NCBI RefSeq assembly: GCF_013407925.2
Contig: NZ_CP060201.1
Coordinates: forward strand, 3,658,001 to 3,722,000
DNA: 64,000 bases
Source: Pseudomonas protegens
Lineage (GTDB): Bacteria > Pseudomonadota > Gammaproteobacteria > Pseudomonadales > Pseudomonadaceae
Direction of reading: 5' to 3'
Shown here: positions 18,751 to 27,117 of the stretch, in pieces
Position numbering within the stretch: the first letter of the stretch is position 1
Layout: each line of letters opens with the position of its first letter
Program-made: the position numbers and the translations under genes
Notes under the pieces: generated by a model
What the model was told of the DNA's origin: nothing
Database searches by the model: none
What the model saw: only the letters and a program-made list of their open reading frames with translations

Positions 18751-18780
18751 GCAGAAGTAATGTGAATCTACCTCTGACCA

Positions 18781-19545
18781 CTAGGCAGGAAGGTCGCCGA
18801 AGCTCTCGCGTAGTAGCTTTTGCATCATTACCGAGGCAGCGCCTTCAAGAAAGTGCTCCTGACAGCTGATATCGAACCGCACGGGATTAATGTGAACGAC
18901 AGTCGCCCCGTGACCTAAAGCGCGTAGCGGAAGCTCAGCTGCGGGGTAAACGATGCCGGACGTTCCAATCGACAGGAACATATCGCACTCCTCTGCAGCT
19001 GCGAGCCCTGCACTCCATGCATCCTCGGGCAGCATCTCACCGAACCAAACAACGCCTGGCCGAACATATCCGTTACATGCGGTGCATCGTGGCGGCTCAA
19101 TCCGACGTCCATTCTCAGGCAAAGCGTCAGTCGTGAGGGGCAAGGTATGCGCGATCCCGCAATCGATGCACTTGGGAGAGTGCAGGCTGCCATGCAGATG
19201 AATCACATCCTGGTTGCCGGCTCGCTCATGAAGGTCATCAACGTTTTGGGTGACCACAGTTAGCTTGGGTACATGGCTGGCGAGCTCAGCGATAGCGATA
19301 TGCGCACCGTTCGGCTGCGCATGGATGACCTTGTTTCGACGCCATTCATACCATCCCCAACACAGGCTCGGGTCTGCTCGAAAGGCTTCGGGAGTCGCAA
19401 GTTGTGCAGGATCAAAACGCTCCCAGAGACCAACCAGCGCATCTCTGAAAGTTGGGATGCCGCTCTCAACTGATACACCAGCGCCAGTGAAGACCACGAC
19501 GTGCTTAGCTTCCTGCAATCGCTGAGTCACGGTATCAGTGGCCAT
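18781..19545 (-). CDS. Sirtuin NAD-dependent deacylase (class III, Sirt5-like)
   Basis: A 254-residue SIR2-family enzyme: GAGVSVESGIPTFR (21-34) binds NAD, TQNVDDLHERAG (99-110) and His118 form the active site, and C126/C129/C154/C157 hold zinc. Tyr66 and Arg69 (YEWR) match the Sirt5/CobB motif that accepts succinyl- and malonyl-lysine. A full catalytic domain with no fused sensor argues for protein deacylation more than for an NAD-depleting defence effector. It is a second CobB-like protein on an island, so the role is open. Confidence 0.9.
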   Translation of the reverse strand: MATDTVTQRLQEAKHVVVFTGAGVSVESGIPTFRDALVGLWERFDPAQLATPEAFRADPSLCWGWYEWRRNKVIHAQPNGAHIAIAELASHVPKLTVVTQNVDDLHERAGNQDVIHLHGSLHSPKCIDCGIAHTLPLTTDALPENGRRIEPPRCTACNGYVRPGVVWFGEMLPEDAWSAGLAAAEECDMFLSIGTSGIVYPAAELPLRALGHGATVVHINPVRFDISCQEHFLEGAASVMMQKLLRESFGDLPA

Positions 19546-19650
19546 GAATATATTCCTCGGGATTGGATTGGGGCATATTATTAAATAAATTTTTCAACGC
19601 TATCTTGGCTTGGCATCTGAGTGTCGGGCAAATGAAGACCGAGGAAAGGT

Positions 19651-20532
19651 GTGGCGAATTTCAAATCGACTGAGATGCGGTTTCTAGATTCGATCTTCGA
19701 CATGGGCGGCGGATACGTCCTCGATTTCTCCAACCGCACCATGGACGAATTCTTCATGGAGGAGCTTGAGATCGACATCTCCCACGAGATGTTTTCCAAG
19801 GATGGCACCTCCAAGGCCAGGCGCGTCAGATGCCTCCTCCAGAACGCCGATCACTCCACGGTAACTCGAGTGCTCGAAGCCCTCTGGAAACACCGCCAAA
19901 CCATTCGGGCGGAGAGCAAAGCCACGGAAGACGTGGTAAACGCCGAAGGCCGCTTTCTATCCCTGCTCGAATCTATCAGATCGCCAGGGCAGCACGCCCA
20001 GGTGGTAAAAAATCCTTTCGCTGCGGCAGCGGTGATTGATCAGGGCGCGATCCTTGATGCCCTGAAGCAGCGTTTATATGATCTGCGCGACCTAGCTCCG
20101 CAGAAGCGTGGCTACGAATTCGAAGGATTCCTCAAAGAGCTTTTTGACTCCTCCAAGCTTCAGGCGCGTTCGCCGTTCAGCCTGGTTGGCGAGCAAATAG
20201 ACGGAAGCTTCCAGCTAGGAAACGAAACGTATTTGATCGAGGCCAAATGGGTCAGAGATCCGATTGGGGCAGCTGAGCTTCATACGTTTCAAGGCAAGCT
20301 CGATCAGAAGGCTGCTTGGGCGCGTGGCGTTTTCATCAGCTATGGCGGGTTTACACAGGAAGGCCTTCACGCGTTTGGCAGAGGCCGAAAGGTGATCTGC
20401 ATGTCCGGCGAGGATATCTACAAAGCACTGGGACGGCGGATACCCATTGCGGAGGTGATTGACCGGAAGGTTAGAGCTGCCGCAGAAACTGGCGCTGCGT
20501 TCGTGCCGTTGGATGAGTTGTTCAAGCCGTGA
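19651..20532 (+). CDS. Standalone PD-(D/E)XK restriction-like nuclease
   Basis: A 293-residue protein. The C-terminal half carries a clear PD-(D/E)XK core: Glu156/Glu158 in RGYEFEGFLKELF, Asp184 in GEQIDGSF, and E197-A-K199 in YLIEAKW, followed by the Mrr-like GVFISYGGFTQEGL. The N-terminal ~140 residues are of unknown type and may sense a target. The start is GTG at 19651 with GAGGAAAG upstream. No methyltransferase is adjacent, so it is not an ordinary restriction-modification pair. Confidence 0.75.
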   Translation: MANFKSTEMRFLDSIFDMGGGYVLDFSNRTMDEFFMEELEIDISHEMFSKDGTSKARRVRCLLQNADHSTVTRVLEALWKHRQTIRAESKATEDVVNAEGRFLSLLESIRSPGQHAQVVKNPFAAAAVIDQGAILDALKQRLYDLRDLAPQKRGYEFEGFLKELFDSSKLQARSPFSLVGEQIDGSFQLGNETYLIEAKWVRDPIGAAELHTFQGKLDQKAAWARGVFISYGGFTQEGLHAFGRGRKVICMSGEDIYKALGRRIPIAEVIDRKVRAAAETGAAFVPLDELFKP

Positions 20533-20635
20533 CCTGACTTAGGCGCAGGATCGGCAGTCTGGTGTCACCTACTACTCATTCGGTGGGCTGCTTTCTGAAA
20601 GGACACAGGATAATGGATCTACGGAGGGCGCGGCG

Positions 20636-21121
20636 ATGATCTACTTCTTCATTGAAGACAGTAATGAGCAAGTGAAAATAGGCCGGGCCAAGGACATCGA
20701 GAAACGAAAAAAAGGTCTCCAAACCGGGAATCCAAGGAAACTTTTACTTCTGGGGTGGATTCGTACCGATGATGACGTGCGGCTGGAAAAGGAGATTCAT
20801 CGACATTTCTCGCATCTGCGTGGTTCTGGTGAATGGTTCACCTTGGATCCGGCGGACATTTTGCCGATCCTTAAGCACTTCGACATCGATGGGTTCGTCG
20901 GTACTACTGATGACTCGTTTGAGGTCATCGGACATGATCGGGATGGTGTGCCTGAATACCTGGGGGTTTGGAACTGGGGTGATCTGGAATGGGATGAATG
21001 CTGCCCTTTCTGCGGAAGCTTTTGCGGCATGCACTTTCAAGACGCATCGAGTATGTACCACTGCCTAAACTGCGACACTCTGACAACCTTTGATTTCCTG
21101 AGCCACCAGGAAGAAGAGTGA
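20636..21121 (+). CDS. GIY-YIG/T5orf172-like protein with zinc ribbon
   Basis: A 161-residue protein. Residues ~1-75 resemble the T5orf172/Mug113 type of GIY-YIG domain: MIYFFIEDSNEQVKIGRAKDIEKRKKGLQTGNP, then EKEIHRHFSHLRGSGEWF. The C-terminal part has CPFCGSFC and YHCLNCD, a zinc ribbon. GGAGGG lies 9 nt upstream of the ATG. It is likely a small nuclease or DNA-binding protein. Its neighbours on both sides are also nuclease or defence genes. Confidence 0.7.
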   Translation: MIYFFIEDSNEQVKIGRAKDIEKRKKGLQTGNPRKLLLLGWIRTDDDVRLEKEIHRHFSHLRGSGEWFTLDPADILPILKHFDIDGFVGTTDDSFEVIGHDRDGVPEYLGVWNWGDLEWDECCPFCGSFCGMHFQDASSMYHCLNCDTLTTFDFLSHQEEE

Positions 21122-21190
21122 CAGGGTCAGCAGTACGTTGCCATTTGAGCTTCAGGCGGGATGTATCCAGTGGGATCTCTGAACTAGGCC

Positions 21191-21228
21191 AGGGTCAAAA
21201 TCAGAGCGCTCGGCTTGATTCTGACCCT
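21191..21228. terminator. Hairpin between convergent genes
   Basis: AGGGTCAAAATCA (21191-21203) pairs with TGATTCTGACCCT (21216-21228) with one mismatch across a 12-nt loop. It lies between the ends of the GIY-YIG-type gene (+) and the RloC-like gene (-), and may end both transcripts. Confidence 0.4.
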
Positions 21229-21244
21229 TGCTCAATGGGCCGTG

Positions 21245-23842
21245 CTAGCTGGCTCTCGAGGAGAACTCGGCTAGCCATTTTTGCAACGCTGTTACGTCTG
21301 CCTCAAAGACATCCAGCTCGAGCGCGCTGCTGGGCAACTCGTCCGACTGGGCATGTTCAAACACTGAGTAGCGTGTCATCAGGTCATCAATGAATACGCA
21401 GTCTTCATTTGTCACCTTGGCAACCTTGTGCAGTTTGCCCTGGGTGTTGATCGCACGCCTGAAACGTCCTACGACATCTGCCAGTAAGATGTACTCCACC
21501 GTCTTTTCCACGATGATTCTGAAGTCACTGCAAGCGCTCTTGCCAAGCGACTCATACGCCTCGACCTCAGCCTTCTCCAGATGCTTTTTGAGGTGTGTAA
21601 TAGTGTTATCTATCAATCCGCGCACCGCGCTTTCCGGCTTTAGGTCTCGAGCGCTTGCAGTCGCGACAATGCCGGCAGTTTTCGCTAACCGTTGAAGTGA
21701 CGTCAGCGTTGGCTTGATGGTGGGCATACCAGGGGTCTGCTCCCACTTCTTGGTAACAGCTTCTACCTGAGCTACTAGAGAAAGTCGGTGAGTGAAAATG
21801 ATGACCTGCCTCGTCTGAGATAGGGCCACGAGACGCTCGACTACTTTTTCTTCGAAGTCCTGATCCAGCGAAGAAATCGGGTCATCAAAAATGAACGGGG
21901 CCAGTTGGTTTGAGCCTGTGGTGTCCGCAAGGAACGCTGCCAGCGCAGCGATCCTGGTCTCTCCTTCGCTCAAGATGTAGTCCAGGCCGTGGGTGCCATT
22001 TGCACCCACCAGGTTCAAGCCGAAGGTGATCTTGCCTTTGCCCCCGGATTTACTTTGCGGCGCGATTGGAAGGCGGTGTCCGCCGAGGCGCTTCAACTCA
22101 TCTAGGAATCGAGATTGATAGCCAGCATCAAGCTCGGTCTTCGCCAGCTCGTTTTTCTTCGTAGTCAGGGCATTGGTGGCGGCTGAGCGCGAAGCTTTAT
22201 CAATCGCTGCAACGGCGATCAACCTAGCCCTTTCTGCAACAATTGACGCTTTGCTTTGAGAGAGCCACTGCTTGGCTTGGAGTTGCTGAACTCGACTCTG
22301 CACGGCTTGGCGATGTTCATCTTTCAACAAGGCCGACAGGCTCAGCTCCTCTTCGATGAGTTTTGCTGACTTGGTCTTTGCCGCCTCGTTTATGCCCGAC
22401 CAGTCGAAAGGTTGCAGGGTGCCTACAGGGCTGCCCAGTGCAATTTGATCAAACCGTGCTTTCAACAGGCCAAGCCAACTGACCCCATCGGCCTCTTCAA
22501 AACCTAGAGTGGACATGTGGACAATCCAGTCAGCTTGTCCGGGAAGAATTGGCAGCCGCTTTTTGCGATCAGCAAAACCATTTTCAGCCGTCTTGGCGGT
22601 TGTTTCGAGGCCGTCGGTCACGAACTTCTCAAACCCTGTCAGTCGGGCTTTGGCGTCCTCGCTGAGGCTTTGGTGACAAAGTACGCAACGTGAGTCAGCT
22701 AAGACGTTAGGGAACGCTATATCGACGTAGGCTGTGCCCGTGGAATAGGCACGTGCTTGCTCCCACATTTTCTGCCAGGTCGCTGAGCCAACACCCTCAA
22801 GCTCTGCTTTCCCGAAAATAGCTGCCGCTGCCTCTTCGCAGGTGCTCCTCGCTTTGACGGCGGTATTCTTCAGGTTTTCCAGTTCACCCGCCGTCGCGTC
22901 GTTCAAGCCCAACTGAAGTGTCGACATCGCTGTCTCGATACTTTTCAGGGCAGTTTTTTCTTTGTTGATAGCCAAAAGACGACCGGCGATGTCCTTCTCT
23001 GCAAGCAAGGCTTCGCTTTCTATACGCTCCCGATCAAGTTGGTCGGTATACAGACATTCCTTATCAATGCTCGCAGGCGCAGTCGTGCTCTTCAAGGCGG
23101 AAAGCCATTTCGCTTCGACTGTTTGACTAAGGCTCTGAGCCATAGCGGGTAGCGCTTTGCTAAGCAACGCCTTTTCTCTTGCCAGCTCCGCGCTAACGGC
23201 ATCTGCGGTGGCGATCAGCGCGGATACAAACTTCATCCGGCTTGGCTCATAGCAAGCCTCAGTCCTGGTCATGTACTGCTGGGCAGCCTTGGTATCGAAC
23301 ACCTGTGCATGTCGTAGCGCTTTGTGAGGCCCACTGGGAATGTCCCAGTGAACATCAGCCGATTTACCGTCAATCGATACCTTGAACTGTGCACGGCACG
23401 GAGTCGGTGCTGGATCGAAGACATTTCCGTGAATGTCGTCCTTGGAACGTGATCCGCAGATCTGCTTGAGCAACCTTGCAAACCCGCTTTTGCCGGTTCC
23501 ATTCTGTCCGTAGATAACAGACAGGTTACTCTTGCCGAAGGGGAGGTTGGCGCCAGGCTTGATTGCGTTCAACCCATGCACATCCAAAATCTCTTCAATC
23601 CGAAGCATGGGTCTATTGGCGACCTGCGATAACGCGCCGGGCGTAACGCTCAGAAATCCTGTATCAGCCTCACCCTTGGCTTCGACCTTGCAAAGCCTGG
23701 ACAGCTCTTTGATTTCGTCCTGGTTCAGCTGCCGCTTCGAGTCGATAAGCATTCGAGCTGCAGTCTGCAACCATTTGGGGCGCCCATTCAGCCACGTCTC
23801 AAAATCATCAGCTACAACTGGCCCTGCCTCAATCTTCGTCAT
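21245..23842 (-). CDS. RloC/PrrC-like ABC ATPase, candidate anticodon nuclease
   Basis: An 865-residue ABC-type ATPase: Walker A YGQNGTGKS (111-119), long coiled coils (~200-380 and 490-580), a CVLC zinc-hook motif (386-389), signature LSEGE (624-628), Walker B FIFDDPISSLD (650-660) and H-loop FTH. This layout is that of RloC and PrrC, where the ATPase restrains a C-terminal tRNA-cutting domain. After the ATPase, R775-x3-E779 with His at 805 or 830 could be the Arg-Glu-His nuclease triad, but the spacing to His is not the PrrC one. The alternative is a related AAA_13 defence ATPase with another HEPN-like effector. Confidence 0.68.
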   Translation of the reverse strand: MTKIEAGPVVADDFETWLNGRPKWLQTAARMLIDSKRQLNQDEIKELSRLCKVEAKGEADTGFLSVTPGALSQVANRPMLRIEEILDVHGLNAIKPGANLPFGKSNLSVIYGQNGTGKSGFARLLKQICGSRSKDDIHGNVFDPAPTPCRAQFKVSIDGKSADVHWDIPSGPHKALRHAQVFDTKAAQQYMTRTEACYEPSRMKFVSALIATADAVSAELAREKALLSKALPAMAQSLSQTVEAKWLSALKSTTAPASIDKECLYTDQLDRERIESEALLAEKDIAGRLLAINKEKTALKSIETAMSTLQLGLNDATAGELENLKNTAVKARSTCEEAAAAIFGKAELEGVGSATWQKMWEQARAYSTGTAYVDIAFPNVLADSRCVLCHQSLSEDAKARLTGFEKFVTDGLETTAKTAENGFADRKKRLPILPGQADWIVHMSTLGFEEADGVSWLGLLKARFDQIALGSPVGTLQPFDWSGINEAAKTKSAKLIEEELSLSALLKDEHRQAVQSRVQQLQAKQWLSQSKASIVAERARLIAVAAIDKASRSAATNALTTKKNELAKTELDAGYQSRFLDELKRLGGHRLPIAPQSKSGGKGKITFGLNLVGANGTHGLDYILSEGETRIAALAAFLADTTGSNQLAPFIFDDPISSLDQDFEEKVVERLVALSQTRQVIIFTHRLSLVAQVEAVTKKWEQTPGMPTIKPTLTSLQRLAKTAGIVATASARDLKPESAVRGLIDNTITHLKKHLEKAEVEAYESLGKSACSDFRIIVEKTVEYILLADVVGRFRRAINTQGKLHKVAKVTNEDCVFIDDLMTRYSVFEHAQSDELPSSALELDVFEADVTALQKWLAEFSSRAS

Positions 23843-24080
23843 GGTGCGCTCATCTCACAGAGTAATTCCTGAGCGTAGGCAGGGAATGGCTATTTGCCAT
23901 GTTTTTTGCCTCCAAATTGGTTGCAAGATGTGGAAGGGAACGCCTCGCGAAAGCGTTGGAGAGGATCAAGTTACGTTCACGGATCGCGCATTTTCGGCCC
24001 TCCTGAACCGGGTATCGGTAATTGATTTGGCAAAATTGACGTAGAGGTGCTAGGATTTCTCCGCGTTCATTGATTTCCTT

Positions 24081-24095
24081 GATTTCAATGAAATC
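24081..24095. promoter_or_regulatory. Palindrome upstream of HTH gene
   Basis: GATTTCAATGAAATC is a perfect 7-1-7 palindrome ending 21 bp before the HTH gene start and within the divergent region shared with the RloC-like gene. It is a plausible operator for the HTH protein. Confidence 0.4.
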
Positions 24096-24116
24096 TACCA
24101 CTAAGGGAGTCAGTCC

Positions 24117-24467
24117 ATGGCACGAACTCCAGCGAAGCTGGCTGCTGACGGAAACGCACTTATGGCCACAATCGACGGTTTAGGCATCGACGTGACCCGA
24201 GATAAGTTCAAGGTTACCGGGGCAGCTGGTGTGATCGTCGCGCACGTTGCCAAGGCATCTGGTCAGGTGGTTTCTGCACGGATTCGGGGACGCTCGTTCA
24301 AGCAGATGACCCAATTCGACCCGAACGAGATTTCCGTTTCGGAGCGTCGTCAGCTTGAGAAGCAGATGTATGACGATGGTCTGACTCAGTCAGAGATAGC
24401 TGACTTGCTGGGGGTGTCGCAATCTTTGGTGGCTAAAGATCTGAGCCTGCTTCGGCAAGGCAAATAG
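24117..24467 (+). CDS. Small HTH protein, candidate regulator or antitoxin
   Basis: A 116-residue protein with a clear C-terminal helix-turn-helix (LTQSEIADLLGVSQSLVAKDLSLLRQGK), similar to sigma-70 region 4 or KorB-like HTHs. An N-terminal region of unknown type precedes it (VTGAAGVIVAHVAKASGQVVSARI). It lies 50 bp before a PemK-like gene on the same strand. A palindrome just upstream suggests autoregulation. An antitoxin role is inferred from position only. Confidence 0.6.
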   Translation: MARTPAKLAADGNALMATIDGLGIDVTRDKFKVTGAAGVIVAHVAKASGQVVSARIRGRSFKQMTQFDPNEISVSERRQLEKQMYDDGLTQSEIADLLGVSQSLVAKDLSLLRQGK

Positions 24468-24517
24468 GCGTCAATAAACGGCTGAGTCAGAAAAGCAGTG
24501 ATGAAGGAGCAAGGGAA

Positions 24518-25087
24518 GTGGCGCAAACGCGGGTAGCCGGACAGGTCAGGATTGGTCACATCTACGAATGTGAATTTGGGCTCTTCAAGAAGGGAGCTGA
24601 GGGTGCGGATACCACGGTCGCGCGCGATGAGGCTGATGACACTGCCTACAATTATCGGATTCCCAACGAGCTCATCAAGCGCAGGGCGGTAGTGGTGATC
24701 GGGAAACACCGGGGTCTATACTTGGTTGTGCCTGTCAGCAGCACGTTTGAAAATGGCCCGAAACCACACAAGGTGCCAGAAAATTCTGGAATGCATGTCC
24801 AGATGGGTGGCGACTTTCCGGTGACAGCTCGCTACGCTGCCGGTAAACCTCGCTGGGCGAAAAGCAATCTTGTGCAAGCCGTTGACGGTGGTCGATTGAC
24901 TGATGTTTTTGATCCGGAGACTCGAAAAAATATCCCTGCCCACCAGGTGTCCGAGAACACATTGCTAAAAATCCGCTATGGAGTGATGATCTCCATGGGT
25001 ATGGGAAAAATGGTGCCTGTCGAAGAGCCCGCGCCTGTTGAGGCTGCAGCGGCCAACGTCGAAGAGGTCTTGGCCCAGCCCGCTTGA
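24518..25087 (+). CDS. PemK/MazF-fold-like protein, candidate toxin
   Basis: A 189-residue protein starting at GTG with AAGGAG upstream. The segments IPNELIKRRAVVVIG and YLVVPVSSTFENGP match the beta-barrel core of PemK/MazF/ToxN-type endoribonucleases, and FPVTARYAAGKPRWAKSNLVQAV resembles the later strand that carries the conserved polar residue. An Ala/Glu/Pro-rich tail follows. Paired with the HTH gene it could be a type II toxin-antitoxin unit. The match is by eye and moderate. Confidence 0.55.
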   Translation: MAQTRVAGQVRIGHIYECEFGLFKKGAEGADTTVARDEADDTAYNYRIPNELIKRRAVVVIGKHRGLYLVVPVSSTFENGPKPHKVPENSGMHVQMGGDFPVTARYAAGKPRWAKSNLVQAVDGGRLTDVFDPETRKNIPAHQVSENTLLKIRYGVMISMGMGKMVPVEEPAPVEAAAANVEEVLAQPA

Positions 25088-25088
25088 A

Positions 25089-25129
25089 TGTCAAAGGTAT
25101 TGACATAGCCTCAGCGTTTTCCGTATTCT
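25089..25129 (+). promoter_or_regulatory. Sigma-70-type promoter with overlapping dyad
   Basis: TTGACA (25100-25105), an 18-bp spacer and TATTCT (25124-25129) form a good promoter immediately after the PemK-like gene. The -35 is one arm of a dyad, TGTCAA (25089-25094) / TTGACA, that could be a repressor site. Confidence 0.5.
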
Positions 25130-25135
25130 TTGTCT

Positions 25136-25208
25136 GTAGCCGCAAGGCAAGATTCGTTTTTCGCCGCAAGGCAAGATCAAAAAAGCCACCTTAGGGTGGC
25201 TTTTTTGT
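25136..25208 (+). ncRNA. Candidate small RNA with two identical mini-hairpins
   Basis: The promoter at 25100-25129 would start a transcript near 25136 that ends at the terminator by 25208. Within it a 15-bp unit starting GCCGCAAGGC occurs twice (25139-25153, 25163-25177; 24-bp period). Each copy can fold into a GCC-GCAA-GGC tetraloop hairpin. There is no open frame. Promoter, repeats and terminator in ~75 nt argue for a free-standing small RNA; its target is unknown. Confidence 0.45.
25185..25208 (+). terminator. Rho-independent terminator
   Basis: GCCACC-TTAG-GGTGGC (25185-25200) is followed by TTTTTTGTTT and preceded by an A-run, so it could work in both directions. Confidence 0.8.
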
Positions 25209-25401
25209 TTTCTAAATTAATTTAAATCATCTGTGACTGCTTGCTGCAGATGATAGAGATCTCCCTCACGGTTCCCCGCACAGTGGGAATGGTCGTTTTT
25301 GTTCAGGGTTCATCTGAGCTTCAGTTGGCTTGGATCGCAGTTCTAGTGTCGCCTGCACGCCAACCGCCGTCGAAAGATGAGGGTCTTGGCTGTACCAACG
25401 A

Positions 25402-25524
25402 ACGCAAGCGGAGCGCGCCGGCCCTCCGGGCCAAAGGCTGGAGGATGGACGCCCGAAGGGCCAAAACACTGCACAGCAGTGGTTTGGTTCACGACAGCCG
25501 TACCCCAGCGGGGGCAAGCCCAAA
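25402..25524 (+). repeat. Four-hairpin dispersed element, copy 2
   Basis: Second copy of the element at 18626-18750, in the same orientation. Its hairpins are GGCCC/GGGCC with loop TCC, GCCC/GGGC with loop GAA, CACTGC/GCAGTG with loop ACA, and CCCC/GGGG with loop AGC. Linkers are nearly identical to copy 1. Frames crossing it are products of the repeat, not genes. Confidence 0.75.
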
Positions 25525-25599
25525 ACTGCAACGGCGTCATCGCCATCGAGCTGCAGTCATGAAGACACGCGGCATGCCCCGCGTACGCGTCAGCTTTGT

Positions 25600-25887
25600 T
25601 TACCAGCCCAAAATTTTCTCCACCCCTCCGGTGAGGTCAACCCGATCAGTGACCTTGCTCAAGTCTTTGTGATGAAGGGCGTCTTCTGCGGCGTGCAGCT
25701 CGTTAACCTTCGTTTTGTCGTGCTTGTTCAGGAGTTGCTCTAGGAAGTACAGGACTTCATAGCCCTCATCCTTGTCCACCTGGCGGCGATCTTGAATTCC
25801 TGCGTAAGGTGAATCGCCTTCATCTCGAGTCCAAGTGTAGGTATAGACATCAGTCTGAAGGTTCGAGCGTTTCAGTGTTACAGCCAT
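25600..25887 (-). CDS. Hypothetical protein
   Basis: A 95-residue acidic, soluble protein (VYTYTWTRDEGDSPY, GYEVLYFLEQLLNKHDKTKVNELHAAEDALHH). It reads like a genuine small protein with a helical middle. No family is recognised. Its stop is 76 bp from the four-hairpin element, mirroring the sirtuin gene's position beside copy 1. Confidence 0.6.
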   Translation of the reverse strand: MAVTLKRSNLQTDVYTYTWTRDEGDSPYAGIQDRRQVDKDEGYEVLYFLEQLLNKHDKTKVNELHAAEDALHHKDLSKVTDRVDLTGGVEKILGW

Positions 25888-26112
25888 GTGAACTCCATTT
25901 ACGCGTACAGCTGTTGGGAATTGAGCGCTCCGTGCGTTCCAAGGCCCCGCCTCTTAGGGCGAGCACGATGGTGCTTGAGCGCGATAATCCTGCCTCAGCT
26001 TTGACGCAGTGTCACGGGGTTGGTGGCTTCTTGCTATCGCATTTGTAAGGAAGTGCTGCCAGGATGCAGGTGGGCCATGCTAAGCGCCTACCTGCCTATG
26101 AGGGCCTCTGTG

Positions 26113-27000
26113 ATGGAAGAGATAACGCTTAACTACGACCAGAAGATTGCCTCCGACGCCAACACCATTTTTCTCATCGATTGCCTCAGAGAGGATGATA
26201 AGCAATCTGCTCGTACTCGCCATGAAGGGATCTGCGACTCATTGATGGCTCTGTCGGCGCAAAACATTATCCATGACACATCGCGCGTGTATCACGTGCA
26301 ATGCAGGCATCGAGATAATTGGTCTGCCGCCATGAAAAAGATCCGGGACTCTTGCAAGGTGGGGCTGCTTCCGCTGGTTTTCATCGATGGCCATGGAGAT
26401 GCCGAGAAAGGCTTGGCCATGCCCAGTGGCGGCTTCATTTGCTGGCAACAGTATGGTCAGGATCTGCGGGCGATTATGGACGCAGCCCGTGGCGAGTTAA
26501 CGGTGGTTGCAGGATTCTGCCACTCATTTTCGTTCATCGCGACGGCAGCAAATGAGGATGGGAAACTACCCTTCGGGTTCTACTTTGGTTACAAGGGCGA
26601 GGTGCTCACTTCGGTAGTCGAGGATGAAACACAGATCATCTACGAATCGCTGATTAACGATGGAGGCCAAGTTCTAAACTCCCGCTCTCTGGAGATTTCA
26701 AGTTTCAACGAATACGACCATGCAGAAAAAATCGTCGGGCAGGTGGCCTTCATGCGGCTTAGACCTGAAGCGCTGGTAGCTGAGCAGCCTCAATTATCTA
26801 AAGCGAATTTGCGCAAGGTGCTTGAGAAGTACCTCGCCCAACAGGGCAAGCCATTGGGTGAAATGCGGGAGATAGTGAAGCATGTGCTGAGCAATACTCC
26901 CCGGATCGCAGAGAGACTCATCGACACATACATGCACGACACCACACGGCGAAGCCACTTCAAAAAGCAAATTCTCTCGCAAATGGAAGAGGCCGACTGA
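26113..27000 (+). CDS. Caspase/CHAT-like cysteine protease homologue (predicted)
   Basis: A 295-residue soluble protein. LLPLVFIDGHGD (His94) followed 42 residues later by LTVVAGFCHSF (Cys136) is the His-Gly / Cys arrangement of caspase-fold proteases (caspase, CHAT, legumain), each at the end of a predicted beta strand. The C-terminal ~100 residues are helical (LRKVLEKYLAQQGKPLGEMREIV). The ATG at 26113 (MEEITLNYD) is preferred; in-frame starts at 26077 or 26098 are possible. It converges on the Avs-like NTPase gene. The fold call is by motif only. Confidence 0.55.
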   Translation: MEEITLNYDQKIASDANTIFLIDCLREDDKQSARTRHEGICDSLMALSAQNIIHDTSRVYHVQCRHRDNWSAAMKKIRDSCKVGLLPLVFIDGHGDAEKGLAMPSGGFICWQQYGQDLRAIMDAARGELTVVAGFCHSFSFIATAANEDGKLPFGFYFGYKGEVLTSVVEDETQIIYESLINDGGQVLNSRSLEISSFNEYDHAEKIVGQVAFMRLRPEALVAEQPQLSKANLRKVLEKYLAQQGKPLGEMREIVKHVLSNTPRIAERLIDTYMHDTTRRSHFKKQILSQMEEAD

Positions 27001-27117
27001 CCACGCTAGGAATTGGCCGCTTATTTTAAGGGCTAGCAAGGTTGCTGGCAGCCTTGAGGTAGGCCGGATTTAGTGGGGGGAGGGCCTAGTTTCAGCCTAC
27101 CCCTACTGAGCGGTCGG

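Noticed and set aside
18269..18781. 170-residue minus-strand frame with a hydrophobic start
   Set aside because: It runs through the four-hairpin element and the retron RNA. Its sequence is a translation of those structures, and similar frames arise over copy 2.
25266..25562. Frames of 61-85 residues on both strands
   Set aside because: They lie across copy 2 of the four-hairpin element and have the low-complexity look of translated hairpins.
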